Source: CAVPJC01 sp963705155 (lineage in GTDB: Bacteria > Chloroflexota > Anaerolineae > Anaerolineales > UBA4823). From it: a DNA stretch of 64,000 nucleotides. The stretch is taken from contig CAVPJC010000015.1 of the NCBI GenBank assembly GCA_963705155.1, positions 1-64,000 on the forward strand. Direction: 5' to 3'. This document shows positions 1-9,140 of this stretch, one piece after another; position 1 is the first letter of the stretch; the number at the start of each line of letters is the position of its first letter. A model generated the notes under the pieces. That model was not told the origin of the DNA. It did not search any database and saw only the letters and a program-made list of their open reading frames with translations. Made by a program: the position numbers and the translations under genes.

Positions 1-337
1 GATATTGCTCGCTGTGGGTTGTCCAGGCCACAGCCACGTTGCTCCAGGTGGTTACCAGGCTGCCATTGACGCGCAGCTCCATCGTGGCGTGCACGCCATC
101 GCTGCACGGCGTGGAATACGCCCGCACCTGGATGGTTTTGGAGGCGCCGCCGCTGGCGTTTACGCGGCGCACGGCATGTTTTTTGACCATATCGTAGGTG
201 TAATTTCCACCCGCTTTCTGGGAGGGGTTGCCGCTGGCGGCGTCGTAATCGTAGCTCTCGCTGTAGTTGCCATTAGTAGCAGATGTAACGGTCAGAGCAC
301 TGGTTAAGTTTGGCCCGGACAGGATGAGAATAGACAT
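1..337 (-). CDS. Rhs/YD-repeat protein, partial at left edge
   Basis: This is an open frame on the minus strand that starts at an ATG at 335-337 and runs off the left end of the window. It encodes YD-repeat text (NYSESYDYDAASGN, then GGNYTYD) followed by a jelly-roll-like stretch (VRAYSTPC, MELRVNGSLVTTWSNVA). The DNA at about 17-285 is a near copy of 4546-4804 inside the Rhs core of the second cassette, so it belongs to the same core subtype. The first dozen residues (MSILILSGPNLTS) do not look like an export signal, so this too is probably a displaced core fragment without its N-terminal half. The membrane protein at 344-1024 ends 6 bases upstream. Confidence 0.6.
   Translation of the reverse strand, partial: MSILILSGPNLTSALTVTSATNGNYSESYDYDAASGNPSQKAGGNYTYDMVKKHAVRRVNASGGASKTIQVRAYSTPCSDGVHATMELRVNGSLVTTWSNVAVAWTTHSEQY
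17..285. repeat. Direct repeat copy 1 of Rhs core (pair with 4546-4804)
   Basis: The segment is almost identical to 4546-4804, with scattered substitutions and small indels. It codes for the same part of an Rhs core on the minus strand. Such repeated core segments are the places where Rhs tips can recombine. Confidence 0.8.
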
Positions 338-343
338 AAATTT

Positions 344-1024
344 TTATGCATCTATGAACATAGATGCGAACACTGCGGTCTCCGCACGTTGTTGTATTGT
401 TACTAATAAGTTGATAATTTCACCATCTCTAAATTCAAGCTTTAATTGGTCATTCATTGAACCTTGGATATAACTTTTATTTATAATTTTACTGTTTTCC
501 AAGCGTTCAATCAACATCGGCGTACCAAGTTTGTCCGCTTCAACTATTATTGTAAATTCATGTGTCAGACCCAAATACAATATGCGGTATGGAATATATA
601 CCCATGCCTTTCGGCTAGATATTTGAATACCAAATATTGCTGCTAGGAGTAGTTGACGATCAATTCCTGGTTGAGCTATAACAACTTGATATGCCGCCTG
701 AACGGATGGGTGATAATTGGTCAAGTCATTTGCAATATTGGTTTTATTGGGAATAACAGCTGCTTTTTCCGGATGTTTTATTTGTTGGTAACGCATATAT
801 ATTCTTTCCAAAGTAATCAATAGTTGGACAATCCAAAAACCAACAGGCAGAATAAGTAATATTTTGGTACTTGAGCCAAATCCCAAAATGCCAAAAATCC
901 AATTTCCAAAGAGAAAGAAAGCAAAAATACTAGCGATGATTGTGCCCCGACGTCTCTCCCCAAGTAACCAGAAACCCAACCCAGGCGCAACTGATGCTAG
1001 AGCGCAAATAATTAGATGACCCAT
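344..1024 (-). CDS. Small membrane protein, candidate immunity protein of Rhs cassette A
   Basis: This 226-residue protein has about three hydrophobic segments in its first 75 residues (ICALASVAPGLGFWLL, IIASIFAFFLFGNWIF, KILLILPVGFWIVQLL). A soluble domain of about 150 residues follows and matches no family I recognise. The gene is AT-rich compared with the GC-rich Rhs core next to it. It lies directly downstream of the variable C-terminal domain of cassette A, on the same strand and 67 bases after its stop. In polymorphic toxin loci this is the position of the immunity gene. That role is inferred from position only. The reading frame is intact, unlike most of its neighbours. Confidence 0.6.
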   Translation of the reverse strand: MGHLIICALASVAPGLGFWLLGERRRGTIIASIFAFFLFGNWIFGILGFGSSTKILLILPVGFWIVQLLITLERIYMRYQQIKHPEKAAVIPNKTNIANDLTNYHPSVQAAYQVVIAQPGIDRQLLLAAIFGIQISSRKAWVYIPYRILYLGLTHEFTIIVEADKLGTPMLIERLENSKIINKSYIQGSMNDQLKLEFRDGEIINLLVTIQQRAETAVFASMFIDA

Positions 1025-1091
1025 TGGTGCAATCTCCGTTCCTGTTGAAATCGCATTCTCAGAGCATAGGAATTGAAACTATCTTGAATAT

Positions 1092-1664
1092 TTACTTATC
1101 AGTTATTTGATGTATTGCTGGAAAAATATATGTTTCGTTGACATTTTCAATTACGTTTCTCGTATTGAAATAACTCGACACAGCACCAACTGAGTAGCCA
1201 GTCCCAAACCCAATGATTGGTGCAACGGGTCCTGGTGCTACAGCAGCCCCCAAACCGATACCAACTGCACCACCAACATCTCCAAAATAAGTAGACACCA
1301 GATCCAAAGCAACACCTTCAGCAGCTGCGGTAGCAACCCGTAACACGGCCTCATCCGGATTGAAATTTTGGTCACTGTCTTGTAGTATTTGGATGCCTGA
1401 ATTGATAATGACACCAAAAACTGGACCCGGTAATATTGCATCCGGGCCCTCAATGCAAAAGCTCCTTGAGTTATACTTGTCATATCCAAACCAGTTCCAG
1501 CTTTTTCTGCAATTTCATCGGTATTAATTAAGACGATCGAGGATTTACTTGTGCCGCACGAGCATAGCGGATTTTTCCAGCTTTTCTTGATCAGAAATAT
1601 TCCCTCCACCCCCGCAATCCGGACAAACCGCCATATGCCCGCTCGGATCGTTGTACCTGACCGG
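1092..1664 (-). CDS. Variable C-terminal (toxin-like) domain of Rhs cassette A, frameshifted
   Basis: After the conserved Rhs junction (NNNPVRYNDPSGH) the sequence changes to a short Cys/Gly stretch (CPDCGGGG) and then a tip of about 165 residues. The tip reads across three frames, with shifts near 1550 and 1450. Recognisable pieces are NTDEIAEKAGTGLDMTSI, then PGPVFGVIINSGIQ, then a Gly/Ala-rich hydrophobic part (GAVGIGLGAAVAPGPV, IIGFGTGYSVGAVSSYF), ending NVNETYIFPAIHQITDK. There is no similarity to the tips of the other two cassettes, and I recognise no catalytic motif. The Gly-rich helices would suit membrane insertion, but that is a guess. The stop is at 1092. Confidence 0.5.
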
Positions 1665-2537
1665 ATTATTATTCATCGCCGCATAATGATCCCACGCCTG
1701 CACGCCCTGGTTTTGCAGCGGTACGATGATATCGGCTTGCGCGAACCTGGATAGCGAACTGTCGTACCAGCGTGCCCCATAAAACATCAGCCCAAACTCG
1801 GCAACATTCGAATACTGCCCGGTGTAGGTGAACTTCGTCGGCAGCGTCCCGCTGGCGTATTTTGACTCCCCCCAGGCCTTGTAGCGGTTGTCGGTGCTCA
1901 ACACACCGGCGCTGGTCGTGGTGATGCTGGTGCTCCCCAGGTGGTCGGTCAGGATGAAGGCCAGCGTGCTGCCCCCCGTGCGCACTGCCACGGCGCCCCG
2001 CCCGCGCTGTAATACTTCTTCATTGTAACCGTGCTGCCGGTCCATTCAAATACGCCCCCACGTGGGCGGTGGTCACTCCCCCTGCCGTGCTCTTCACCCG
2101 GTTGCCGTCGCCATCATATGTGAACGATGCCGTGTGTGCCGCTCACCCCCGTCATCTGGTTCTCGGCGTTGTATTGGAAGTTGTATACTGGCGTGCCGCT
2201 CGGGTCGCGGCGGGTCATATTGCCGTTCCTGTCATAGCAGTAGGTGGTCGTGGTCGTTCCCACTGTGGTCACCACGGCATGAACGGGCCGCCAGCCCACC
2301 TTCCAGGCAGCCGCTGGATTGGGTTCCATAGCTGTAGCTGCCCACCGTGCTCTTGCTGGAAAGGTTGCCGTGTTAGGGTCGTAATAGTAGCTCTCGGTGG
2401 TGTAATCGCCGCTGCCCCCGTCCCGCCCAAGCATAGGCGCTGGTGATACGGTACAGGTTGTCATAGCTAAAGGTCTGCGATCGCGGCGCGCCGCTCTTGT
2501 AGTCATCGATGCGCTGTCAGGTTGCCCACGGCGTCAT
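1665..2537. repeat. Long direct repeat copy 1 of Rhs core (pair with 7148-8014)
   Basis: About 870 bases are nearly the same as 7148-8014, in the same orientation, with scattered substitutions and small indels. The two copies flank an intervening Rhs core of a different subtype. Recombination between them would delete about 5.5 kb, including two tip/immunity modules. Confidence 0.8.
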
Positions 2538-2540
2538 GTG
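1665..2540 (-). pseudogene. Rhs core fragment, cassette A
   Basis: This minus-strand YD-repeat text is readable in at least three frames. It includes YCYDRNGNMTRRDPSGTPV, YNFQYNAENQMTGVSG, LAFILTDHLGSTSITTT and the Rhs hallmark end FGLMFYGARWYDSS. Only the last 290 or so residues of an Rhs protein are present. Homology begins abruptly at about 2540 with no start codon context, signal peptide or N-terminal domain, so it cannot be exported as it stands. It is a displaced tip carrier, not a full Rhs gene. The DNA is a long direct repeat of 7148-8014. Confidence 0.75.
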
Positions 2541-2591
2541 TTTTTGTTACCTACCGGGAAGATGGCGCAAAGCAAGTCGCTATGCATGATG

Positions 2592-2939
2592 TTATTCTTG
2601 ATCGCTCCAAATATATGGGCTAATTCTATATAACCACTCTGAGAATACGTGGGCCAAGGGTATACTTAACACTAATCCAATTAGTGTGAATAGTGCCTTA
2701 TCTACTATAAAACTATCTATCACAACACCAAACAGGACTTGCATAAGACCTGTCATCTGGCTACGCAAGTAAATAAATATAACCCCGGAACGTCGGGTTC
2801 TTCAGTCTAACAAAATATGGCACGTTCCAATTTGGTAGCCGAACTGCTTTAACACTAGGTACGAGGGGTGTCATTAAATTAGGAATAAACCCAGCAGCCA
2901 AATTAATATTCCAATTAATATGAGTGGATTAACATCCAT
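2592..2939 (-). CDS. Small membrane protein, candidate immunity protein of Rhs cassette B (frameshifted)
   Basis: No single frame is long here, but the minus strand reads as one product of about 115 residues if two single-base shifts are allowed, near 2885 and 2770. The product starts MDVNPLILIGILIWLLG and passes through LPNWNVPYFVRLKNPTF. A second hydrophobic part follows (GLMQVLFGVVIDSF, ALFTLIGLVLSIPLAHVF), and it ends RISPYIWSDQE. The start lies 17 bases after the stop of the cassette B tip. The base composition is AT-rich, as for the other candidate immunity genes. The function is inferred only from position and size. Confidence 0.45.
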
Positions 2940-2956
2940 TTGGATATGATCCTTTC

Positions 2957-3664
2957 TTATTGCGCAGGAAGATATTCAGAAAAATGTTCTAGCACTAGGT
3001 TCTCAGTTGCGCTTCTACCAATTTGGGTTATAGCATTGGCGATAGATAAGGAATTGCTGCTCTTACACAGGCTTTCGGATCAATGTAAGGACTGGCTCTT
3101 TGCAGCAGTAATCCACATAGAAGCTTTGGTAGCATCAGGTAATGGCGCAGATGCTGCATAGGCCCCAATACCGAACCCCAGAGAAAATTGAGCTCCAGCC
3201 GTTCCTGCATTCAATGTCCCACCACTATTCAGTGTATTAAGTGCATATCCTGAGGTGCTTGCTGATCCATTAACTACCCCTCCTAACAAAGCAGCGTTTG
3301 TTCCCGTTACAGCCCCAGAAGATATTGTTCCACCGGTGATAGCGCCTGCCATCCCACTAACTCCGGCTGATAGGATCATGTTACCGGAATCATAACTTGC
3401 TCCTGCAGTTAGTGAATAACCCGCCTGACCACCAACCACTCCAGCTCCAGCACCAATAGCTGCAAATGGGCGCCTGCACCAGCAGCAAAACCTATACCTG
3501 TGCCGATTAAAAAGTCCTCCGACCGCTCCTACAGTAACTGCGGCTAATGCTTCTTGCGAACTCCATTCATTACTAGAAAAAGCAACATTTGCACCAGAAA
3601 TTAAAAGTCCTGCGGCTGCCCCGAAGAAGGGTTCCACCTAACATACTTGCAAATATGAAATGCC
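2957..3664 (-). CDS. Variable C-terminal (toxin-like) domain of Rhs cassette B, frameshifted
   Basis: Downstream of the core ending MNNNPVKFNNTSGHF lies a Gly/Ala/Ser-rich tip of about 230 residues. It includes AAAGLLISGANVAFSSNEW, GYSLTAGASYDSGNM and GGVVNGSASTSGYALNTL. Frames change near 3500 and 3090, and the last segment ends ENLVLEHFSEYLPAQ at a TAA at 2957. The middle part resembles the glycine-rich pre-toxin stretches seen before many polymorphic toxin domains. The actual effector would be the last 60 or so residues, for which I see no known motif. Confidence 0.45.
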
Positions 3665-5807
3665 CGCTCGTATTGTTGAATTTGACCGGATTGTTGTTCA
3701 TCCCCGCATAACGATCCCACGCCTGCACGCCCTGGCCCTGCGGGATGATGCTATCTGGGGGAGAGGAATCTGCCTGTCAGGGGGTCATACCAGCGAGACT
3801 GGTAGAAGTAGATGCCTCCCAGCCCCGGCTCGGCCGCTGACCTGTGTACCTCATCGTCGTCGGCAGCGTGCTGGTCGCCGGATACCGGTTTTCTCCCCAT
3901 GCTCTATACAACTGCTGGTTGGTCTGCGCCCCCGTAGCCGCCGTTGGCCACCTTGCTCGTGCTTCCCAGGTGATCGCCCACCAGCCACGACAGGCCGGTC
4001 GTCCCGCTGCCCGTACCCGCCCGCATGGCCACCATCGTTCCACCTGCACTGAAATACTTCTTCCCCACGCCCCCGCTGTACTCGTAATACCTGCCAATAT
4101 ACGCCGTGGTCACCCCCGCCACCGCGCCCTGCACGCGGCTGTCATCCCCATCGTAAAGGAAACTGGCCGCGGCGGCTCCGCTGACCGTCGCCAGGCGGTT
4201 TTCGGCGTCATATGCATACAGATACGGCCGCTCCATCCACGATCCGGCTGGTCAGATTGCCATTGGCGTCATACCCTGCGGCATAAGCTCCTGCGCCTTT
4301 CACCAGGCGCAGGGCGCCATTGGTGCTCAGGCTCTGCGAACCCGCCGCCATGCTCTGCCCATCGAAGGCTGCCCCGCCTGCACCCCAATCGATCAGGGTG
4401 GCGGTTCCTTCCGCCTGCACCGTCTGCCCATCCACCACGACGTAATCGACGAACAGGTTGCGGTCATAGCCGCCGTTGTAGCAGTCGTTGGTAAACACCA
4501 CTTCGACCTGGTCTTTGCCCGACAGGGGAGTGTTGGCGCTGTAGGTCGTCCAGGACGCAGCCACGTTGCTCCAGGTGGTTACCAGGCTGCCATTGACGCG
4601 CAGCTCCATCGTGGCGCGTACGCCATCGTTGCACGGCGTGGAATAGGCCCGCACCTGGATGGTTTTGGAAGCGCCGCCGCTGGCGTTTACGCGGCGCACG
4701 GCATGTTTTTTTGTCGTATCGTAGGTGTAATTCCCACCCGCCTTTTGGGACAGGTTGCCGCTGGCGGCGTCGTAGTTGTAGCTCTCGCTGTAGTTGCCAT
4801 TGCCGCCCGTCCCACCCGCCGCTCCGGCGCTGGTCAGGCGGTCCAGGTTGTCATAACCAAAGGTCTGCGTCTGCGGGCTGCCGGCTTTGTAATCCTTGAT
4901 CCAGGAGAGGTTGCCCACGTCATCGTACGAGTACTCGAAGTTCTGCAGCGAGGTCTGGCTGGCGTACGTCCCGCTCTGCAGGTAGCGCAGCCGCCCGCCC
5001 TGCGTGTTCCAGGCGTAGTAATCGGCGTTGTTCAGCAGCACCGGGTTGGCGCCCTGGCTGGACGCGCCCAGGTAGAGCTGGTCGCTTCGCCCGGCGGCGT
5101 CATAGGTGGCATGCTCCAGCAGATAGTAATTCACGCCGGTGACCGTGCTCAACACGCTTTTTTCCGTCCCCTGCGGGGTAATAGGCGTAGGTCAGCGTCT
5201 CGGAGTTCGTGCCGTTGTGGGTAGGTCATCGTTGCCGCTTTGTCGGCGGAGTTGTATGTGCACTGGCTGGTGAAGGTCGTCCCGGCAATCGTCTTGCTCT
5301 CCTGGGTGGCACGCCCGCGGCTGTCATACGGAACTGATTGGCGGTAGGGCTGACCGGTGTTGTCGTAATAGGTGTCCACCAGGATATCACGCTGTCGCCG
5401 TCCCGACGACGGCGTTGACCACCTGGGTCTGCAAGAAGCCCGCCCAGGCCGTCGTAATACTTGCGGAGCCCTGTAGACTTGCGTGTCATCAATATTCTGG
5501 GTGGTTTCGGTGTAGAGGGTGTCTTGAGCGGGGATGGATTGACATAGGCGAAAGTCGAGTGGCCGTACCGGGCTCGATCCCCCGGGCGGCGGATGGAGGT
5601 GATGCGGCCAAAATTGTCGTAGGCAGCCGTGGTGACGCTCCCGCTCGGGTCGATCTCGGAGAAGGCGGCAGGCCGAAGGGATAGACGTAAGTGGTAATGC
5701 TGCTGTAACCCAGCGGGTCGGTTTGTTGCAGGGCATAGGTGTGATAATCGCCATCGTATGTGATCGTCGAGTGCGCCCGCCGGGGAATCCGGGACTGCCG
5801 TATGCAC
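3640..5807 (-). pseudogene. Rhs core fragment, cassette B
   Basis: About 720 residues of YD-repeat protein lie on the minus strand, broken into at least six frame segments. Clear parts are SEIDPSGSVTTAAYDNFGR, FGYDNLDRLTSAGAAGG, YAYDAENRLATVSG and LVGDHLGSTSKVANGG. Inside it sits a carbohydrate-binding-like insertion (YSTPCNDGVRATMELRVNGS) that is also present at the left edge of the window. The core subtype differs from cassettes A and C. The fragment begins just after the stop of the cassette C lipoprotein at 5837, with no N-terminal secretion part. The many shifts make it unreadable as it stands, whether by sequencing error or decay. Confidence 0.75.
4546..4804. repeat. Direct repeat copy 2 of Rhs core (pair with 17-285)
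   Basis: This is the partner of the repeat at the left edge. It lies within the cassette B core and encodes the binding-domain-like insertion and the next YD repeats. Confidence 0.8.
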
Positions 5808-5836
5808 CAGAAATTAGCTCGATCGTACCGAATCAG

Positions 5837-6428
5837 TTACGGACCTGTCGCGGAGGCAAACCGGATACTATCAACGATTTCTCGCGCCTGTTTATTTAAT
5901 GTATTATCATCTCCTTCGTAAATATATGCAAAGATCGTGATTTCTTATTGATATGGATAGAATCATCGTTTGTATAGTATCGTGTCTGCGATCTTTAACT
6001 TGGATTCTACTAGCATCGTCGAGCATCGCCGCCACTGGAATCGCGATGATGGTTCTGATTTTTTCATAATCCCCGGCTTCAACTTTTATTGGCTCTTGCA
6101 CGATAATAACCGATTTTGATATCATATAAATTCCTTATCCTTTCGATATTCGCAGCTAATTCCTCACTGGTCTTATGTTGTGAACCTAGGAATTCAGGGA
6201 TAACAAGCATTCTCATAGATTTCAAGACGAGTGGAATTTGTTTGCCAAAGGCCGTTTTCAGCTTCCAGCAAGATAAGACCACTTCGTTCAAAGTACTCCA
6301 AAGTCCAGTTTGCAGGTTTCTCCAGCCTAATACCAGCTTCTGGGGTCTCCATATAATTGGTTCGATGGTGTTTGGTTACATCCAAAGAACATTGAAACAA
6401 TCAAAAGTAGGGTGATATCCGAACCCAA
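5837..6428 (-). CDS. Lipoprotein, candidate immunity protein of Rhs cassette C (frameshifted)
   Basis: Joining minus-strand frames gives one protein of about 195 residues. It has a hydrophobic leader with a lipobox (ITLLLIVSMFFGC), then EAGIRLEKPANWTLEYFER and SGLILLEAENGLW, then ELAANIERIRNLYDI, IIVQEPIKVEAGDY and finally NKQAREIVDSIRFASATGP, with a TAA at 5837. Shifts are needed near 6350, 6200, 6130 and 5945. The start is uncertain, and TTG at 6428 is only the best in-frame option. It follows the cassette C tip on the same strand and is AT-rich. A membrane-anchored immunity protein is a reasonable reading of the position, but no family was recognised. Confidence 0.5.
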
Positions 6429-6511
6429 CAACCACCATCTACTTTTCCAATTCGAAAATCCCAGACTTTTTATAAAATTACTTAACATCTATTACTGTTT
6501 ATTCAATTGAA

Positions 6512-7133
6512 CTATTTCTCTTGGTTTTCTTTCCATTGTTTATAGGAATCATATCCATAATCTAGCCAAAAAAGGTGTCCTCTGACGGCAAACCGCCATA
6601 CTCCCAAAGCTTCCATGTGGCAGCAATCCCGAAAGAAAATGATCTCAGGCTCGCCTACTGCTGCTCCCCACATTCCTTGGGCAAAGTAATTTATTTCGAT
6701 CGCCCTGAGCAACGAATGGTATCGATGCACACTTGTTGGGCAGATGGATAAACTCCTTGCTCTGCGTTTGAATCTACCGGTACGACGTGCTGATTTACCA
6801 CCATTATAGAACGGTGTATCGTAGGCTTGTCGTCCGGCTGCAATTCCAGGCCAAGTAAGGTCGTGAGAATATAAATCATTAGCGACTTCATCAGTAAGTG
6901 CATTAAATTCCCCTATCGGGGGAATGGGATTGTCTATCCCATTCCCCGAAAAGTCTTTCAAGTTGACTGTATCTCCAAAACAACCTGGAAGTGACGAGTT
7001 ACATGTGGCACTACCGGCCGCATTTATTGGGTAGTTGCTAGTCGGAAGTGTGACTGCTGTATCACCAGCAAGAACAGCCGTCGAAATCGCCAAAACTATC
7101 ACTATAAGCCATGGAAAATGTCCAGAAGGATCC
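6512..7133 (-). CDS. Variable C-terminal domain of Rhs cassette C, possibly Ntox44-like, frameshifted
   Basis: One surplus G near 7130 breaks the frame. Without it the core runs through DPSGHFPWLIVIVLAIS into a tip of about 200 residues. The tip has a hydrophobic start, then GEFNALTDEVANDLYSHDL, and a C-terminal part with INYFAQGMWGAAVGEPE and FWLDYGYDSYKQW. At least one more shift lies near 6720-6790, where another frame reads GVYPSAQQVCIDTI. The INYxAQGMWGAAxGE motif reminds me of the polymorphic toxin type 44 family, a predicted RNase. That is from memory and tentative. The stop is at 6512 and a lipoprotein gene follows. Confidence 0.5.
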
Positions 7134-8805
7134 TGAGTAGATAAGCGGGTTATTGTTCATCGCCGCATAACGATCCCACGCCTGCACACCCTGTCCCTGC
7201 GGGATGATCGAGTCCGCCTGCGCAAACCTGGATAGCGAGCTGTCATACCATCGCGCCCCATAAAACATCAGTCCGAACTCGGCCACGTTGCTGTACTGCC
7301 CGGTGTAGGTGAACTTCGTCGGCAAGCTGCCGCTGGCATACCTGGACTTCCCCCAGGCCTTGTAACGGTTGTCCGTGCTCAGCACACCGGTGCTGGTCGT
7401 GGTGATGCTGGTGCTGCCCAGGTGGTCGGTCAGGATGAAAGCCAGCGTGCTGCCCCCCGTGCGCACTGCCACGCGTGCCCCACCCGCGCTGTAATACTTC
7501 TTCATTGTACCGTGCTGCCGTCCATTCAAAATACGCCCCCACGTGGGCGGTGGTCACTCCGCCTGCCGTGCTCTTCACCCGGTTGCCGTCACCATCGTAG
7601 TGAACGATGCCGTGGCCGTGCCGCTCACCGCCGTCATCTGGTTCTCGGCGTTGTACTGGAAGTTGTAGACCGGCGTGCCGGTTGGGTCGCGACGGGTCAT
7701 GTTGCCGTTCCTGTCATAGCAGTAGGTGGTCGTACCGGCAGTGGTCACGGCGTGTGGGCGGGCTGCCAGCGCCCCTTCCAGGCAGCCGCTGGATTGGGTT
7801 CCGTAGCTGTAGCTGCCCACCGTGCTCTTGCTGGAAAGGTTGCCGGTGTTGGGGTCATAATTGTAGCTCTCGGTGCTGTAATCGCCGTTTCCACCGGTCC
7901 CGCCCGATGCGTAGGCGCTGGTGATACGGTACAGGTTGTCATAGCCAAAGGTCTGCGATTGCGGGCTGCCGCTCTTGTAGTCATCGATGCGCGTCAGGTT
8001 GCCCACGGCGTCATAGAAGGCTGCACCGCTGGAGGTGTTGTAATAGCGCAGGTCTTGCAGCGTGGTCAACGGAGAGACATCTTCGGATTTGATGCGTTAG
8101 AGCCGTCCGTTGCCATTGACGTCGCTCCAGGCGAAGTAATCGAAATCGGTCTTGACCACCGCCGCGCCGCTGCTGTCGCCCAGCAGGCGCACGTCCACCC
8201 GCCCGGCGGCGTCGTAGGTGCTGGATTTGACGTAGGTGTTCGTGCCAATCACGCTGTTGACCAGTCTCTGCGGCAGGTAGGCGGTGGTGACGGTCTCGCC
8301 CAATCCACCGCTGGCATTTGCCGGGTAGCGCATCGTAACCGGCAGGTCGGCGGAGTTGTAGGTGTACTGGCTGGTGAAGGCCGTCCCGGCAATCGTCTTG
8401 CTCTCCTGGGTCATGCGCCCGCGGCTGTCATACGTCCAGGTCGTCGAGCCCGAGCCGTCCGTCATGCTGGTGCGCCTGCCAATGGCGTAGGCCGCCGCGC
8501 CCCCGGCGTCGTAGAAGTAGGTCGCCGCGGTCGCTGGTAGCTACGTTCAACCCGGCCGGGATGCTGTAGCCCTTCTGCGTCAGGCGGTTGGCGTAGTCGT
8601 AGGCATAGTTGATCGTCACGCAGCTGCCGCCGTTGCAGCGGGCGTCTTTCCGGCTGGTCAGGTTGCCCATGGCGTTATAAGTATAAACCCATGTGCCCAG
8701 ATCGGGGTCGATCTGCTGCGTCATCCGCCCGGCGAGGTCGTAACTCAGGCTGACGGTGGCGCCGCCGCGGGCGGGGGTGTGGCGCATGGGTTTTCCCTCC
8801 AGCAT
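7134..8805 (-). pseudogene. Rhs core fragment, cassette C
   Basis: About 550 residues of YD repeats lie on the minus strand. They include GATVSLSYDLAGRMTQQID, TTWTYDSRGRMTQESKTI, SQTFGYDNLYRITSAYASG, LTDHLGSTSITTT and the C-terminal hallmark FGLMFYGARWYDSSLSRFAQ. Frames shift near 8440, 7577 and 7510. A TAA at 8097-8099 interrupts the text without a frame change, which a base substitution but not an indel would explain. The first codon region (about 8805) has no signal peptide and homology starts abruptly. No promoter or N-terminal domain is seen up to the divergent gene at 9141. Confidence 0.75.
7148..8014. repeat. Long direct repeat copy 2 of Rhs core (pair with 1665-2537)
   Basis: This is the second copy of the core segment described at 1665-2537, same orientation. 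It ends upstream of the cassette C tip junction. Confidence 0.8.
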
Positions 8806-8890
8806 GCAGCGCAGTGAGCGAGAACGACCTTGACGAGATCAGCATAGAGGATATTTCACTGGCGCGGAAGTGTCATTCTTCACCCCCCCC

Positions 8891-8906
8891 TGTGATTTTT
8901 ATCACA
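8891..8906. promoter_or_regulatory. CRP/FNR-family-like palindrome
   Basis: The 16 bases are TGTGA, six A/T bases, TCACA. This is exactly the symmetrical pattern bound by CRP-type regulators (TGTGA-N6-TCACA). It lies in the gap between the Rhs island and the secreted repeat protein at 9141, about 190 bases before the likely -10 box of that gene. No CRP-family gene is in the window. Confidence 0.4.
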
Positions 8907-9082
8907 TGTTATTCCGACATAGGCCACAATGCGCATCCAGGCCAGGTGGTTGCAGGCTGGTTAGGTTATGGCCAATCTGTTCAGGGTGTTCCCATCTGAA
9001 ATGCGATTACCCTGAGGACATCCTTGGTAGGAAACGCGGCGGTCTTTATGGCTGGTCGTGCGCACAGATGGCCTGGTTGGGT

Positions 9083-9088
9083 TATAAT
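9083..9088 (+). promoter_or_regulatory. Likely -10 box for the RTX-repeat gene
   Basis: A perfect TATAAT lies 52 bases before the ATG at 9141. No convincing -35 hexamer is visible. A strong ribosome binding site (AAGAGGAGGT, 9125-9134) precedes the start. The rest of 8806-9140 holds only the palindrome at 8891-8906. Confidence 0.5.
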
Positions 9089-9140
9089 GAAGGGGAACAA
9101 ATCCGCCGCAACCGGCGTCATTTGAAGAGGAGGTGTACCC

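Noticed and set aside
7422..8540. Long plus-strand open frame (372 codons) opposite the Rhs core
   Set aside because: It is Arg/Ala/Gly/His-rich text with no family look, opposite clear YD repeats. GC-rich genes often leave open antisense frames.
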